This document shows positions 20,778 through 34,622 of a DNA stretch of 64,000 nt, piece after piece. Made by a program: the position numbers and the translations under genes. The notes beneath the pieces were generated by a model, which ran no database searches, was not told the origin of the DNA, and saw nothing but the letters and a program-made list of their open reading frames with translations. Position 1 is the stretch's first letter; every line of letters starts with the position of its first letter. Origin of the DNA: Acanthornis magna (lineage: Eukaryota > Chordata > Aves > Passeriformes > Acanthizidae); the NCBI GenBank assembly GCA_036785705.1, contig JAWUZG010000297.1:699474-763473 (forward strand), given 5' to 3'.

Positions 20778-23700
20778 GTTAGGTCTCAAAGTTCCTGCAG
20801 TGCTATGGTAAGGCCTGTGTGGATCCTTTGCTGAGGTCTTGGGTTTCAGCTCAGTTCTAAGTGAAGTGTTGTGTAGTTGAAGTCCAGTTCAGTTGAAATG
20901 CCCTGAACTGCTGTTCCTGCCCTAAATTGTTGATTTGAATTTGAGTTATCAAGTGAAATGTTGCTCAAGTTGAAGTGCTCCTAAGGGAAGTGCTCTTGAG
21001 CCTTTGAGCCATGTTCTTCTTATCCTGACCCTTTCTCTTCTTTAGAGACACAGCCTCACGCACACGGACAGACAGACAGAGATAATTTGGGTTTGATTTC
21101 ATTTTGGATTGATTGACTCTGGATTTTTGTTTGTTGCTTTTCCTCGCTGTGCTTTAAGCATGGTGTAAGTAGTAGAGTGAAGCTTGGCAAGGAAGCTTGT
21201 CGTGCTGTGGCTTTTCCATGAAATCTTTCTTTCCCGATAGCTTTGCTATGATTCTTGGAGTGATGTAAAAGTGCCTGTGCCATCACATCTCTTTAGCAGG
21301 GTGGAGCCACCTGGGATGTCAGCACCGAGGTGCTGGGATTGAGTGCCTGTGACACCAGGGCTTCTGGGCAGCGTGCGGACTCCTGGCGTGTGCCTATGGC
21401 TGTCCTGGGACGGCCTGTGAGCTCAGTGTTCTTTTGAAAGCTGGATAGCTCTGGCGTGTCCCCAGGGAGTTCCTGTGCCAAGATGTGACCTGCTGGCTCT
21501 TTGGCAGCCTGGAGATGGCTGGAGTGTGCCCTGGGGGCAAGTGTGAGTGTCAGGGACTTGCCAGCTCTTGAGGAGGATGGAGGGTGCAGGGATGTCCCCA
21601 TGGAGGCCCTGTGAGTGCCTGTGAGCTGGCGGCACCTTAGCAGCGTGAGACTCGTGGGCTGTCAGCCCTGAGAGCCTGTTGAAGGCCGTGATGTGCGTGC
21701 AGAGAGGTTTGTCAAATGGGAGAGTCGTGGCATGTCCCTATGGAGCCGCTGGGGTTGTGTGTGCCCTCAGTGTTCTTGAGGAGCCTCAAGAGCCCTGGCA
21801 CGGCCCTGTGGAAGCGCAGGGAGTGCCTGTGACATAGCAGCGGTGCCTGATGAGATCAGAGGGCCCTGGGATGTCAGCTTGGAATGGCTGTGAGTGCCTG
21901 AGAGCACACGTCTGTCTCTCATGGCCGGAGAGCTGTGGCAGGTGCCGATGGTAGGTGTGTGAGTGCAGGTGAGCTCAGGGCTCTGCAGAAGGCTGTAGGC
22001 CTGTGGGCTGTGAGGCTGGAAGGCCTGGGAGTGCTTTGGAGCTGAGTGCTCTGTAGCAGTCGGGAGCCGCCTGGGAGGTTGTAGCAGGATGCTTTGGGCC
22101 GGCTGCTTTGCCTTGGAACGTGGTGCAGGCACTTGGAGCATGTGCTATTTGCAAATGTCTCCAGGTGTCTTTCAGAGGGCCAGCGTGTGTTGTTTTGGCC
22201 TTGAATTCTGCTGGAAGTCCTTCTGGCAAGGAAGCCTGCATGAAGGTGCTGCTAGTGAGGCAAAGATTTGGCAGCTGAGCTGCTGCCGGGAGTTGCAGGC
22301 GTCTGCCTGACAGTCAGTCCCTTGAGAGTGTCAATGTGCAGTCAGTCCCCTTTCCTAGGGGAGGTTTTTCTAGCGTGTTCCTCCTTGGAGTGTGTGAGGG
22401 CTCCTGCTGGGGAAGTGGACAGCAAGCAAGGGCACTCTTGGTGGTGAAGGGAGAGAGAGCTGCCCAGGAGTGTTGGTGTGGTGAGTTACATGGAGCTCTA
22501 CTTGGGAATTGGGTTTTTTTGCTTGCTGTAATATAGGACTGCTTTCCTATTGCTTTCATAGAGTGCACTCCATTGTACTCTGTGTAGCCTCCCAGGAGTA
22601 GGTTTAGCTTTCCTATGGAGTGGTCAGTAATTGGGATTGAGTTGTCTGTGTCGAATCATTTGTGTTAGGGAAGAGCTGCTTTTCTAGGAATAGATCAGAT
22701 GGGCCATTTGTAAGTGCTGCGGGACAGAGTTACTTAAAGCACTGGCTTTAAGTGTGAGGCTGGGATTGGATGCAGCCGCCGCCAAGGCTCCTGTGTCTGA
22801 GAAGGAGTTGAGAAAGCCAAGGGCTGCTCTCTGGCCCTCGTGACTCAGTGGCCAGGCTGCTCTGGGAGCCTTTGTGTGAATCTGCCAGCACAGCAGCGAC
22901 AGATGTCCCCGAGGAGCTTGTGTGAGTGCAGGTGAGATCAGAGCTCTTGAGCAGCCTGGAGAGCCTGGGGATGTGGCCACGGAGCTGCCAGGATATCTGG
23001 TGACCTCGGGGTTCCTATGAGCAGAGGGAGCACTAAGATGTGCCCATGGCACCTGTGTAAGTGCCTGTGGCTAAAGGGCTCTTTTGCAGCCTGGAGAGCC
23101 TTGGCATGTGGCCATGAAGCCACAGTGCGTGTCTGTGACATCAGAGCGCTTTGGCAGCATGGAAAGGCCTGGAATGGCTGCAGGGGCCAGAGGTGAGTGC
23201 CTGTGACATCACAGCTGTCCAGCAGCAGCAGGGAGACGGAGGGAATGTCACAGGCCATGCCCTGTGAGTTGCTGTGACAGCGTGGCTCCTTAGCAGCGTG
23301 CAGATTGCCGGGATGTTACCCTGCAGGCCCTGGCATTGCCCTTGTTGTGTGTGTTGTTTAGGAAGATAGAGAGAGCCCTGGCATGTCCCGCTGGAAGGCC
23401 AGGGAGTGGCAGTTGCAAAAGAGCTCCTTAGCACTTAGAGACACGTGGGATGTCCCCATGGAGGCACTGTGAGAGCCCGTGACCTCAGAGGTCTTTGGAA
23501 GCTGAGAGAGCCCCGGGATGCCATGGGATGTGAGCATGGGGAGCCTGTGGGCAGGTGTGATGTCCCTGCTTGTGCTGGTGCATCCCCCGCTGGCCTTTTT
23601 TCAGGCTGCAGCATGATATGAGAAATGCTGCTGAGGCCTTGGCCTTGACGAATGCAGCGGGGCTGAGATGCTGTGGAGCTTCTGAGAAACGCTGTGTGCT

Positions 23701-24239
23701 GCCAGGAAGTGCTGTGTTCTAAGGTGCTCCTGCTTTTTTGCTTGTTGAACAGACTTTGAAATTTGTTTTTGCCTGGATGGCATCACATTGGTGTTGTCCC
23801 GCGTTCAGGGAAAGCTGCCGATGAGAAGTGGGGCCAGGCTGAAGGCTTGTTGTGACTAAAGGCCATGCCTCGGGGCCCTGTAAGCAGGGGTGCCAAAGGA
23901 GGCCCTGGCAGCTGTGCTGGGCCGCAGCAGCGGTGAGCAGCAAAGTCCCTGTGCGTGGGGCCTCTGCCAGCCGGCAGCTGTCCCGTTTGCTGCACTCGGG
24001 GCACCCGCGAAGGAGCACGGCTCCTGGGCCCCCGATCCTGCCGCTCCCGGAGGCCTCAGGCTTTGGCCGCAGAGAAGATGGCAAGGCACGTGAAAGGAGT
24101 ATTTCAGTAGCTTGGAGGGGAATTTTGCCTCGTAGAGCCTCTTTGTGTGCTTGTGGGAGTGCAGGTGTGCATGCGCTCTCTGCAATGTGGGAGAGGGGCT
24201 GCTCTGGTGGATTCAGAAGTGCTTTAGGTTTGTCCCTAA
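20778..24239 (+). repeat. Unit copy 7 (3,462 bp)
   Basis: Second-family copy that keeps first-family GGAACGTGG near 22115, where copies 6 and 8-19 have GGAATGTGG. Private variants are GGCCCTGTGG near 21802, TTAGCTTTCCTATGG near 22605 and GCTGGCCTTTTTTC near 23590. Confidence 0.97.
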
Positions 24240-27200
24240 GTTAGGTCTCAAAGTTCCTGCAGTGCTATGGTAAGGCCTGTGTGGATCCTTTGCTGAGGTC
24301 TTGGGTTTCAGCTCAGTTCTAAGTGAAGTGTTGTGTAGTTGAAGTCCAGTTCAGTTGAAATGCCCTGAACTGCTGTTCCTGCCCTAAATTGTTGATTTGA
24401 ATTTGAGTTATCAAGTGAAATGTTGCTCAAGTTGAAGTGCTCCTAAGGGAAGTGCTCTTGAGCCTTTGAGCCATGTTCTTCTTATCCTGACCCTTTCTCT
24501 TCTTTAGAGACACAGCCTCACGCACACGGACAGACAGACATAGATAATTTGGGTTTGATTTCATTTTGGATTGATTGACTCTGGATTTTTGTTTGTTGCT
24601 TTTCCTCGCTGTGCTTTAAGCATGGTGTAAGTAGTAGAGTGAAGCTTGGCAAGGAAGCTTGTCGTGCTGTGGCTTTTCCATGAAATCTTTCTTTCCCGAT
24701 AGCTTTGCTATGATTCTTGGAGTGATGTAAAAGTGCCTGTGCCATCACATCTCTTTAGCAGCGTGGAGCCACCTGGGATGTCAGCACCGAGGTGCTGGGA
24801 TTGAGTGCCTGTGACACCAGGGCTTCTGGGCAGCGTGCGGACTCCTGGCGTGTGCCTATGGCTGTCCTGGGATGGCCTGTGAGCTCAGTGTTCTTTTGAA
24901 AGCTGGATAGCTCTGGCGTGTCCCCAGGGAGTTCCTGTGCCAAGATGTGACCTGCTGGCTCTTTGGCAGCCTGGAGATGGCTGGAGTGTGCCCTGGGGGC
25001 AAGTGTGAGTGTCAGGGACTTGCCAGCTCTTGAGGAGGATGGAGGGTGCAGGGATGTCCCCATGGAGGCCCTGTGAGTGCCTGTGAGCTGGCGGCACCTT
25101 AGCAGCGTGAGACTCGTTGGCTGTCAGCCCTGAGAGCCTGTTGAAGGCCGTGATGTGCGTGCAGAGAGGTTTGTCAAATGGGAGAGTCGTGGCATGTCCC
25201 TATGGAGCCGCTGGGGTTGTGTGTGCCCTCAGTGTTCTTGAGGAGCCTCAAGAGCCCTGGCACGGCCCCGTGGAAGCGCAGGGAGTGCCTGTGACATAGC
25301 AGCGGTGCCTGATGAGATCAGAGGGCCCTGGGATGTCAGCTTGGAATGGCTGTGAGTGCCTGAGAGCACACGTCTGTCTCTCATGGCCGGAGAGCTGTGG
25401 CAGGTACCGATGGTAGGTGTGTGAGTGCAGGTGAGCTCAGGGCTCTGCAGAAGGCTGCAGGCCTGTGGGCTGTGAGGCTGGAAGGCCTGGGAGTGCTTTG
25501 GAGCTGAGTGCTCTGTAGCAGTCGGGAGCCGCCTGGGAGGTTGTAGCAGGATGCTTTGGGCCGGCTGCTTTGCCTTGGAATGTGGTGCAGGCACTTGGAG
25601 CATGTGCTATTTGCAAATGTCTCCAGGTGTCTTTCAGAGGGCCAGCGTGTGTTGTTTTGGCCTTGAATTCTGCTGGAAGTCCTTCTGGCAAGGAAGCCTG
25701 CATGAAGGTGCTGCTAGTGAGGCAAAGATTTGGCAGCTGAGCTGCTGCCGGGAGTTGCAGGCGTCTGCCTGACAGTCAGTCCCTTGAGAGTGTCAATGTG
25801 CAGTCAGTCCCCTTTCCTAGGGGAGGTTTTTCTAGCGTGTTCCTCCTTGGAGTGTGTGAGGGCTCCTGCTGGGGAAGTGGACAGCAAGCAAGGGCACTCT
25901 TGGTGGTGAAGGGAGAGAGAGCTGCCCAGGAGTGTTGGTGTGGTGAGTTACATGGAGCTCTACTTGGGAATTGGGTTTTTTTGTTTGCTGTAATATAGGA
26001 CTGCTTTCCTATTGCTTTCATAGAGTGCACTCCATTGTACTCTGTGTAGCCTCCCAGGAGTAGGTTTAGCTTTTCTATGGAGTGGTCAGTAATTGGGATT
26101 GAGTTGTCTGTGTCGAATCATTTGTGTTAGGGAAGAGCTGCTTTTCTAGGAATAGATCAGATGGGCCATTTGTAAGTGCTGCGGGACAGAGTTACTTAAA
26201 GCACTGGCTTTAAGTGTGAGGCTGGGATTGGATGCAGCCGCCGCCAAGGCTCCTGTGTCTGAGAAGGAGTTGAGAAAGCCAAAGGCTGCTCTCTGGCCCT
26301 CGTGACTCAGTGGCCAGGCTGCTCTGGGAGCCTTTGTGTGAATCTGCCAGCACAGCAGCGACAGATGTCCCCGAGGAGCTTGTGTGAGTGCAGGTGAGAT
26401 CAGAGCTCTTGAGCAGCCTGGAGAGCCTGGGGATGTGGCCACGGAGCTGCCAGGATATCTGGTGACCTCGGGGTTCCTATGAGCAGAGGGAGCACTAAGA
26501 TGTGCCCATGGCACCTGTGTAAGTGCCTGTGGCTAAAGGGCTCTTTTGCAGCCTGGAGAGCCTTGGCATGTGGCCATGAAGCCACAGTGCGTGTCTGTGA
26601 CATCAGAGCGCTTTGGCAGCATGGAAAGGCCTGGAATGGCTGCAGGGGCCAGAGGTGAGTGCCTGTGACATCACAGCTGTCCAGCAGCAGCAGGGAGACG
26701 GAGGGAATGTCACAGGCCATGCCCTGTGAGTTGCTGTGACAGCGTGGCTCCTTAGCAGCGTGCGATTGCCGGGATGTTACCCTGCAGGCCCTGGCATTGC
26801 CCTTGTTGTGTGTGTTGTTTAGGAAGATAGAGAGAGCCCTGGCATGTCCCGCTGGAAGGCCAGGGAGTGGCAGTTGCAAAAGAGCTCCTTAGCACTTAGA
26901 GACACGTGGGATGTCCCCATGGAGGCACTGTGAGAGCCCGTGACCTCAGAGGTCTTTGGAAGCTGAGAGAGCCCCGGGATGCCATGGGATGTGAGCATGG
27001 GGAGCCTGTGGGCAGGTGTGATGTCCCTACTTGTGCTGGTGCATCCCCCGCTGCCCTTTTTTCAGGCTGCAGCATGATATGAGAAATGCTGCTGAGGCCT
27101 TGGCCTTGACGAATGCAGCGGGGCTGAGATGCTGTGGAGCTTCTGAGAAACGCTGTGTGCTGCCAGGAAGTGCTGTGTTCTAAGGTGCTCCTGCTTTTTT

Positions 27201-27700
27201 GCTTGTTGAACAGACTTTGAAATTTGTTTTTGCCTGGATGGCATCACATTGGTGTTGTCCCGCGTTCAGGGAAAGCTGCCGATGAGAAGTGGGGCCAGGC
27301 TGAAGGCTTGTTGTGACTAAAGGTCATGCCTCGGGGCCCTGTAAGCAGGGGTGCCAAAGGAGGCCCTGGCAGCTGTGCTGGGCCGCAGCAGCGGTGAGCA
27401 GCAAAGTCCCTGTGCGTGGGGCCTCTGCCAGCCGGCAGCTGTCCCGTTTGCTGCACTCGGGGCACCCGCGAAGGAGCACGGCTCCTGGGCCCCCGATCCT
27501 GCCGCTCCCGGAGGCCTCAGGCTTTGGCCGCAGAGAAGATGGCAAGGCACGTGAAAGGAGTATTTCAGTAGCTTGGAGGGGAATTTTGCCTCGTAGAGCC
27601 TCTTTGTGTGCTTGTGGGAGTGCAGGTGTGCATGCGCTCTCTGCAATGTGGGAGAAGGGCTGCTCTGGTGGATTCAGAAGTGCTTTAGGTTTGTCCCTAA
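24240..27700 (+). repeat. Unit copy 8 (3,461 bp)
   Basis: One base is missing in GTGCGATTGCC near 26760 (others GTGCAGATTGCC). That deletion and the substitutions CCCTACTTGTG, AAGGTCATGCC, GAGAAGGGC and GGTACCGATGG are shared with copy 9. The first 880 bases differ from copy 9 at about ten sites, including a CATAGATAA form of the GACA tract. Confidence 0.97.
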
Positions 27701-30700
27701 GTTAGGTCTCAAAGTTCCTGCAGTGCTATGGTAAGGCCTGTGTGGATCCTTTGCTGAGGTCTTGGGTCTCAGCTCAGTTCTAAGTGAAGTGTTGTGTAGT
27801 TGAAGTCCAGTTCAGTTGAAATGCCCTGAACTGCTGTTCCTGCCCTAAGTTGTTGATTTGAATTTGAGTTATCAAGTGAAATGTTGCTCAAGTTGAAGTG
27901 CTCCTAAGGGAAGTGCTCTTGAGCCTTTGAGCCATGTTCTTCTTATCCTGACCCTTTCTCTTCTTTAGAGACACAGCCTCACGCACACGGACAGACAGAC
28001 AGAGATAATTTGGGTTTGATTTCATTTTGGATTGATTGACTCTGGATTTTTGTTTGTTGCTTTTCCTCGCTGTGCTTTAAGCATGGTGTAAGTAGTAGAG
28101 TGAAGCTTGGCAAGGAAGCTTGTCGTGCTGTGGCTTTTCCATGAAATCTTTCTTTCCCGATAGCTTTCCTATGATTCTTGGAGTGATGTGCAAGTGCCTG
28201 TGCCATCACATCTCTTTAGCAGGGTGGAGCCACCTGGGATGTCAGCACCGAGGTGCTGGGATTGAGTGCCTGTGACACCAGGGCTTCTGGGCAGCGTGCG
28301 GACTCCTGGCGTGTGCCTATGGCTGTCCTGGGACGGCCTGTGAGCTCAGTGTTCTTTTGAAAGCTGGATAGCTCTGGCGTGTCCCCAGGGAGTTCCTGTG
28401 CCAAGATGTGACCTGCTGGCTCTTTGGCAGCCTGGAGATGGCTGGAGTGTGCCCTGGGGGCAAGTGTGAGTGTCAGGGACTTGCCAGCTCTTGAGGAGGA
28501 TGGAGGGTGCAGGGATGTCCCCATGGAGGCCCTGTGAGTGCCTGTGAGCTGGCGGCACCTTAGCAGCGTGAGACTCGTGGGCTGTCAGCCCTGAGAGCCT
28601 GTTGAAGGCCGTGATGTGCGTGCAGAGAGGTTTGTCAAATGGGAGAGTCGTGGCATGTCCCTATGGAGCCGCTGGGGTTGTGTGTGCCCTCAGTGTTCTT
28701 GAGGAGCCTCAAGAGCCCTGGCACGGCCCCGTGGAAGCGCAGGGAGTGCCTGTGACATAGCAGCGGTGCCTGATGAGATCAGAGGGCCCTGGGATGTCAG
28801 CTTGGAATGGCTGTGAGTGCCTGAGAGCACACGTCTGTCTCTCATGGCCGGAGAGCTGTGGCAGGTACCGATGGTAGGTGTGTGAGTGCAGGTGAGCTCA
28901 GGGCTCTGCAGAAGGCTGCAGGCCTGTGGGCTGTGAGGCTGGAAGGCCTGGGAGTGCTTTGGAGCTGAGTGCTCTGTAGCAGTCGGGAGCCGCCTGGGAG
29001 GTTGTAGCAGGATGCTTTGGGCCGGCTGCTTTGCCTTGGAATGTGGTGCAGGCACTTGGAGCATGTGCTATTTGCAAATGTCTCCAGGTGTCTTTCAGAG
29101 GGCCAGCGTGTGTTGTTTTGGCCTTGAATTCTGCTGGAAGTCCTTCTGGCAAGGAAGCCTGCATGAAGGTGCTGCTAGTGAGGCAAAGATTTGGCAGCTG
29201 AGCTGCTGCCGGGAGTTGCAGGCGTCTGCCTGACAGTCAGTCCCTTGAGAGTGTCAATGTGCAGTCAGTCCCCTTTCCTAGGGGAGGTTTTTCTAGCGTG
29301 TTCCTCCTTGGAGTGTGTGAGGGCTCCTGCTGGGGAAGTGGACAGCAAGCAAGGGCACTCTTGGTGGTGAAGGGAGAGAGAGCTGCCCAGGAGTGTTGGT
29401 GTGGTGAGTTACATGGAGCTCTACTTGGGAATTGGGTTTTTTTGTTTGCTGTAATATAGGACTGCTTTCCTATTGCTTTCATAGAGTGCACTCCATTGTA
29501 CTCTGTGTAGCCTCCAGGAGTAGGTTTAGCTTTTCTATGGAGTGGTCAGTAATTGGGATTGAGTTGTCTGTGTCGAATCATTTGTGTTAGGGAAGAGCTG
29601 CTTTTCTAGGAATAGATCAGATGGGCCATTTGTAAGTGCTGCGGGACAGAGTTACTTAAAGCACTGGCTTTAAGTGTGAGGCTGGGATTGGATGCAGCCG
29701 CCGCCAAGGCTCCTGTGTCTGAGAAGGAGTTGAGAAAGCCAAAGGCTGCTCTCTGGCCCTCGTGACTCAGTGGCCAGGCTGCTCTGGGAGCCTTTGTGTG
29801 AATCTGCCAGCACAGCAGCGACAGATGTCCCCGAGGAGCTTGTGTGAGTGCAGGTGAGATCAGAGCTCTTGAGCAGCCTGGAGAGCCTGGGGATGTGGCC
29901 ACGGAGCTGCCAGGATATCTGGTGACCTCGGGGTTCCTATGAGCAGAGGGAGCACTAAGATGTGCCCATGGCACCTGTGTAAGTGCCTGTGGCTAAAGGG
30001 CTCTTTTGCAGCCTGGAGAGCCTTGGCATGTGGCCATGAAGCCACAGTGCGTGTCTGTGACATCAGAGCGCTTTGGCAGCATGGAAAGGCCTGGAATGGC
30101 TGCAGGGGCCAGAGGTGAGTGCCTGTGACATCACAGCTGTCCAGCAGCAGCAGGGAGACGGAGGGAATGTCACAGGCCATGCCCTGTGAGTTGCTGTGAC
30201 AGCGTGGCTCCTTAGCAGCGTGCGATTGCCGGGATGTTACCCTGCAGGCCCTGGCATTGCCCTTGTTGTGTGTGTTGTTTAGGAAGATAGAGAGAGCCCT
30301 GGCATGTCCCGCTGGAAGGCCAGGGAGTGGCAGTTGCAAAAGAGCTCCTTAGCACTTAGAGACACGTGGGATGTCCCCATGGAGGCACTGTGAGAGCCCG
30401 TGACCTCAGAGGTCTTTGGAAGCTGAGAGAGCCCCGGGATGCCATGGGATGTGAGCATGGGGAGCCTGTGGGCAGGTGTGATGTCCCTACTTGTGCTGGT
30501 GCATCCCCCGCTGCCCTTTTTTCAGGCTGCAGCATGATATGAGAAATGCTGCTGAGGCCTTGGCCTTGACGAATGCAGCGGGGCTGAGATGCTGTGGAGC
30601 TTCTGAGAAACGCTGTGTGCTGCCAGGAAGTGCTGTGTTCTAAGGTGCTCCTGCTTTTTTGCTTGTTGAACAGACTTTGAAATTTGTTTTTGCCTGGATG

Positions 30701-31160
30701 GCATCACATTGGTGTTGTCCCGCGTTCAGGGAAAGCTGCCGATGAGAAGTGGGGCCAGGCTGAAGGCTTGTTGTGACTAAAGGTCATGCCTCGGGGCCCT
30801 GTAAGCAGGGGTGCCAAAGGAGGCCCTGGCAGCTGTGCTGGGCCGCAGCAGCGGTGAGCAGCAAAGTCCCTGTGCGTGGGGCCTCTGCCAGCCGGCAGCT
30901 GTCCCGTTTGCTGCACTCGGGGCACCCGCGAAGGAGCACGGCTCCTGGGCCCCCGATCCTGCCGCTCCCGGAGGCCTCAGGCTTTGGCCGCAGAGAAGAT
31001 GGCAAGGCACGTGAAAGGAGTATTTCAGTAGCTTGGAGGGGAATTTTGCCTCGTAGAGCCTCTTTGTGTGCTTGTGGGAGTGCAGGTGTGCATGCGCTCT
31101 CTGCAATGTGGGAGAAGGGCTGCTCTGGTGGATTCAGAAGTGCTTTAGGTTTGTCCCTAA
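27701..31160 (+). repeat. Unit copy 9 (3,460 bp)
   Basis: It has the same missing A as copy 8 (near 30223) and lacks one C in GCCTCCAGGAG near 29514. It is the first copy with GGGTCTCAGC and CCTAAGTTG near its start, the form found in nearly all later copies. Bases beyond about 28590 match copy 8 almost completely. Confidence 0.97.
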
Positions 31161-34100
31161 GTTAGGTCTCAAAGTTCCTGCAGTGCTATGGTAAGGCCTG
31201 TGTGGATCCTTTGCTGAGGTCTTGGGTCTCAGCTCAGTTCTAAGTGAAGTGTTGTGTAGTTGAAGTCCAGTTCAGTTGAAATGCCCTGAACTGCTGTTCC
31301 TGCCCTAAGTTGTTGATTTGAATTTGAGTTATCAAGTGAAATGTTGCTCAAGTTGAAGTGCTCCTAAGGGAAGTGCTCTTGAGCCTTTGAGCCATGTTCT
31401 TCTTATCCTGACCCTTTCTCTTCTTTAGAGACACAGCCTCACGCACACGGACAGACAGACAGAGATAATTTGGGTTTGATTTCATTTTGGATTGATTGAC
31501 TCTGGATTTTTGTTTGTTGCTTTTCCTCGCTGTGCTTTAAGCATGGTGTAAGTAGTAGAGTGAAGCTTGGCAAGGAAGCTTGTCGTGCTGTGGCTTTTCC
31601 ATGAAATCTTTCTTTCCCGATAGCTTTCCTATGATTCTTGGAGTGATGTGCAAGTGCCTGTGCCATCACATCTCTTTAGCAGGGTGGAGCCACCTGGGAT
31701 GTCAGCACCGAGGTGCTGGGATTGAGTGCCTGTGACACCAGGGCTTCTGGGCAGCGTGCGGACTCCTGGCGTGTGCCTATGGCTGTCCTGGGACGGCCTG
31801 TGAGCTCAGTGTTCTTTTGAAAGCTGGATAGCTCTGGCGTGTCCCCAGGGAGTTCCTGTGCCAAGATGTGACCTGCTGGCTCTTTGGCAGCCTGGAGATG
31901 GCTGGAGTGTGCCCTGGGGGCAAGTGTGAGTGTCAGGGACTTGCCAGCTCTTGAGGAGGATGGAGGGTGCAGGGATGTCCCCATGGAGGCCCTGTGAGTG
32001 CCTGTGAGCTGGCGGCACCTTAGCAGCGTGAGACTCGTGGGCTGTCAGCCCTGAGAGCCTGTTGAAGGCCGTGATGTGCGTGCAGAGAGGTTTGTCAAAT
32101 GGGAGAGTCGTGGCATGTCCCTATGGAGCCGCTGGGGTTGTGTGTGCCCTCAGTGTTCTTGAGGAGCCTCAAGAGCCCTGGCACGGCCCCGTGGAAGCGC
32201 AGGGAGTGCCTGTGACATAGCAGCGGTGCCTGATGAGATCAGAGGGCCCTGGGATGTCAGCTTGGAATGGCTGTGAGTGCCTGAGAGCACACGTCTGTCT
32301 CTCATGGCCGGAGAGCTGTGGCAGGTGCCGATGGTAGGTGTGTGAGTGCAGGTGAGCTCAGGGCTCTGCAGAAGGCTGCAGGCCTGTGGGCTGTGAGGCT
32401 GGAAGGCCTGGGAGTGCTTTGGAGCTGAGTGCTCTGTAGCAGTCGGGAGCCGCCTGGGAGGTTGTAGCAGGATGCTTTGGGCCGGCTGCTTTGCCTTGGA
32501 ATGTGGTGCAGGCACTTGGAGCATGTGCTATTTGCAAATGTCTCCAGGTGTCTTTCAGAGGGCCAGCGTGTGTTGTTTTGGCCTTGAATTCTGCTGGAAG
32601 TCCTTCTGGCAAGGAAGCCTGCATGAAGGTGCTGCTAGTGAGGCAAAGATTTGGCAGCTGAGCTGCTGCCGGGAGTTGCAGGCGTCTGCCTGACAGTCAG
32701 TCCCTTGAGAGTGTCAATGTGCAGTCAGTCCCCTTTCCTAGGGGAGGTTTTTCTAGCGTGTTCCTCCTTGGAGTGTGTGAGGGCTCCTGCTGGGGAAGTG
32801 GACAGCAAGCAAGGGCACTCTTGGTGGTGAAGGGAGAGAGAGCTGCCCAGGAGTGTTGGTGTGGTGAGTTACATGGAGCTCTACTTGGGAATTGGGTTTT
32901 TTTGCTTGCTGTAATATAGGACTGCTTTCCTATTGCTTTCATAGAGTGCACTCCATTGTACTCTGTGTAGCCTCCCAGGAGTAGGTTTAGCTTTTCTATG
33001 GAGTGGTCAGTAATTGGGATTGAGTTGTCTGTGTCGAATCATTTGTGTTAGGGAAGAGCTGCTTTTCTAGGAATAGATCAGATGGGCCATTTGTAAGTGC
33101 TGCGGGACAGAGTTACTTAAAGCACTGGCTTTAAGTGTGAGGCTGGGATTGGATGCAGCCGCCGCCAAGGCTCCTGTGTCTGAGAAGGAGTTGAGAAAGC
33201 CAAGGGCTGCTCTCTGGCCCTCGTGACTCAGTGGCCAGGCTGCTCTGGGAGCCTTTGTGTGAATCTGCCAGCACAGCAGCGACAGATGTCCCCGAGGAGC
33301 TTGTGTGAGTGCAGGTGAGATCAGAGCTCTTGAGCAGCCTGGAGAGCCTGGGGATGTGGCCACGGAGCTGCCAGGATATCTGGTGACCTCGGGGTTCCTA
33401 TGAGCAGAGGGAGCACTAAGATGTGCCCATGGCACCTGTGTAAGTGCCTGTGGCTAAAGGGCTCTTTTGCAGCCTGGAGAGCCTTGGCATGTGGCCATGA
33501 AGCCACAGTGCGTGTCTGTGACATCAGAGCGCTTTGGCAGCATGGAAAGGCCTGGAATGGCTGCAGGGGCCAGAGGTGAGTGCCTGTGACATCACAGCTG
33601 TCCAGCAGCAGCAGGGAGACGGAGGGAATGTCACAGGCCATGCCCTGTGAGTTGCTGTGACAGCGTGGCTCCTTAGCAGCGTGCAGATTGCCGGGATGTT
33701 ACCCTGCAGGCCCTGGCATTGCCCTTGTTGTGTGTGTTGTTTAGGAAGATAGAGAGAGCCCTGGCATGTCCCGCTGGAAGGCCAGGGAGTGGCAGTTGCA
33801 AAAGAGCTCCTTAGCACTTAGAGACACGTGGGATGTCCCCATGGAGGCACTGTGAGAGCCCGTGACCTCAGAGGTCTTTGGAAGCTGAGAGAGCCCCGGG
33901 ATGCCATGGGATGTGAGCATGGGGAGCCTGTGGGCAGGTGTGATGTCCCTGCTTGTGCTGGTGCATCCCCCGCTGCCCTTTTTTCAGGCTGCAGCATGAT
34001 ATGAGAAATGCTGCTGAGGCCTTGGCCTTGACGAATGCAGCGGGGCTGAGATGCTGTGGAGCTTCTGAGAAACGCTGTGTGCTGCCAGGAAGTGCTGTGT

Positions 34101-34622
34101 TCTAAGGTGCTCCTGCTTTTTTGCTTGTTGAACAGACTTTGAAATTTGTTTTTGCCTGGATGGCATCACATTGGTGTTGTCCCGCGTTCAGGGAAAGCTG
34201 CCGATGAGAAGTGGGGCCAGGCTGAAGGCTTGTTGTGACTAAAGGCCATGCCTCGGGGCCCTGTAAGCAGGGGTGCCAAAGGAGGCCCTGGCAGCTGTGC
34301 TGGGCCGCAGCAGCGGTGAGCAGCAAAGTCCCTGTGCGTGGGGCCTCTGCCAGCCGGCAGCTGTCCCGTTTGCTGCACTCGGGGCACCCGCGAAGGAGCA
34401 CGGCTCCTGGGCCCCCGATCCTGCCGCTCCCGGAGGCCTCAGGCTTTGGCCGCAGAGAAGATGGCAAGGCACGTGAAAGGAGTATTTCAGTAGCTTGGAG
34501 GGGAATTTTGCCTCGTAGAGCCTCTTTGTGTGCTTGTGGGAGTGCAGGTGTGCATGCGCTCTCTGCAATGTGGGAGAAGGGCTGCTCTGGTGGATTCAGA
34601 AGTGCTTTAGGTTTGTCCCTAA
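31161..34622 (+). repeat. Unit copy 10 (3,462 bp)
   Basis: Typical second-family copy with a six-T run, GCTTGCTGTAATATAGG, GCACCCGCG and GAGAAGGGC. I noticed no private variant. Confidence 0.97.
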
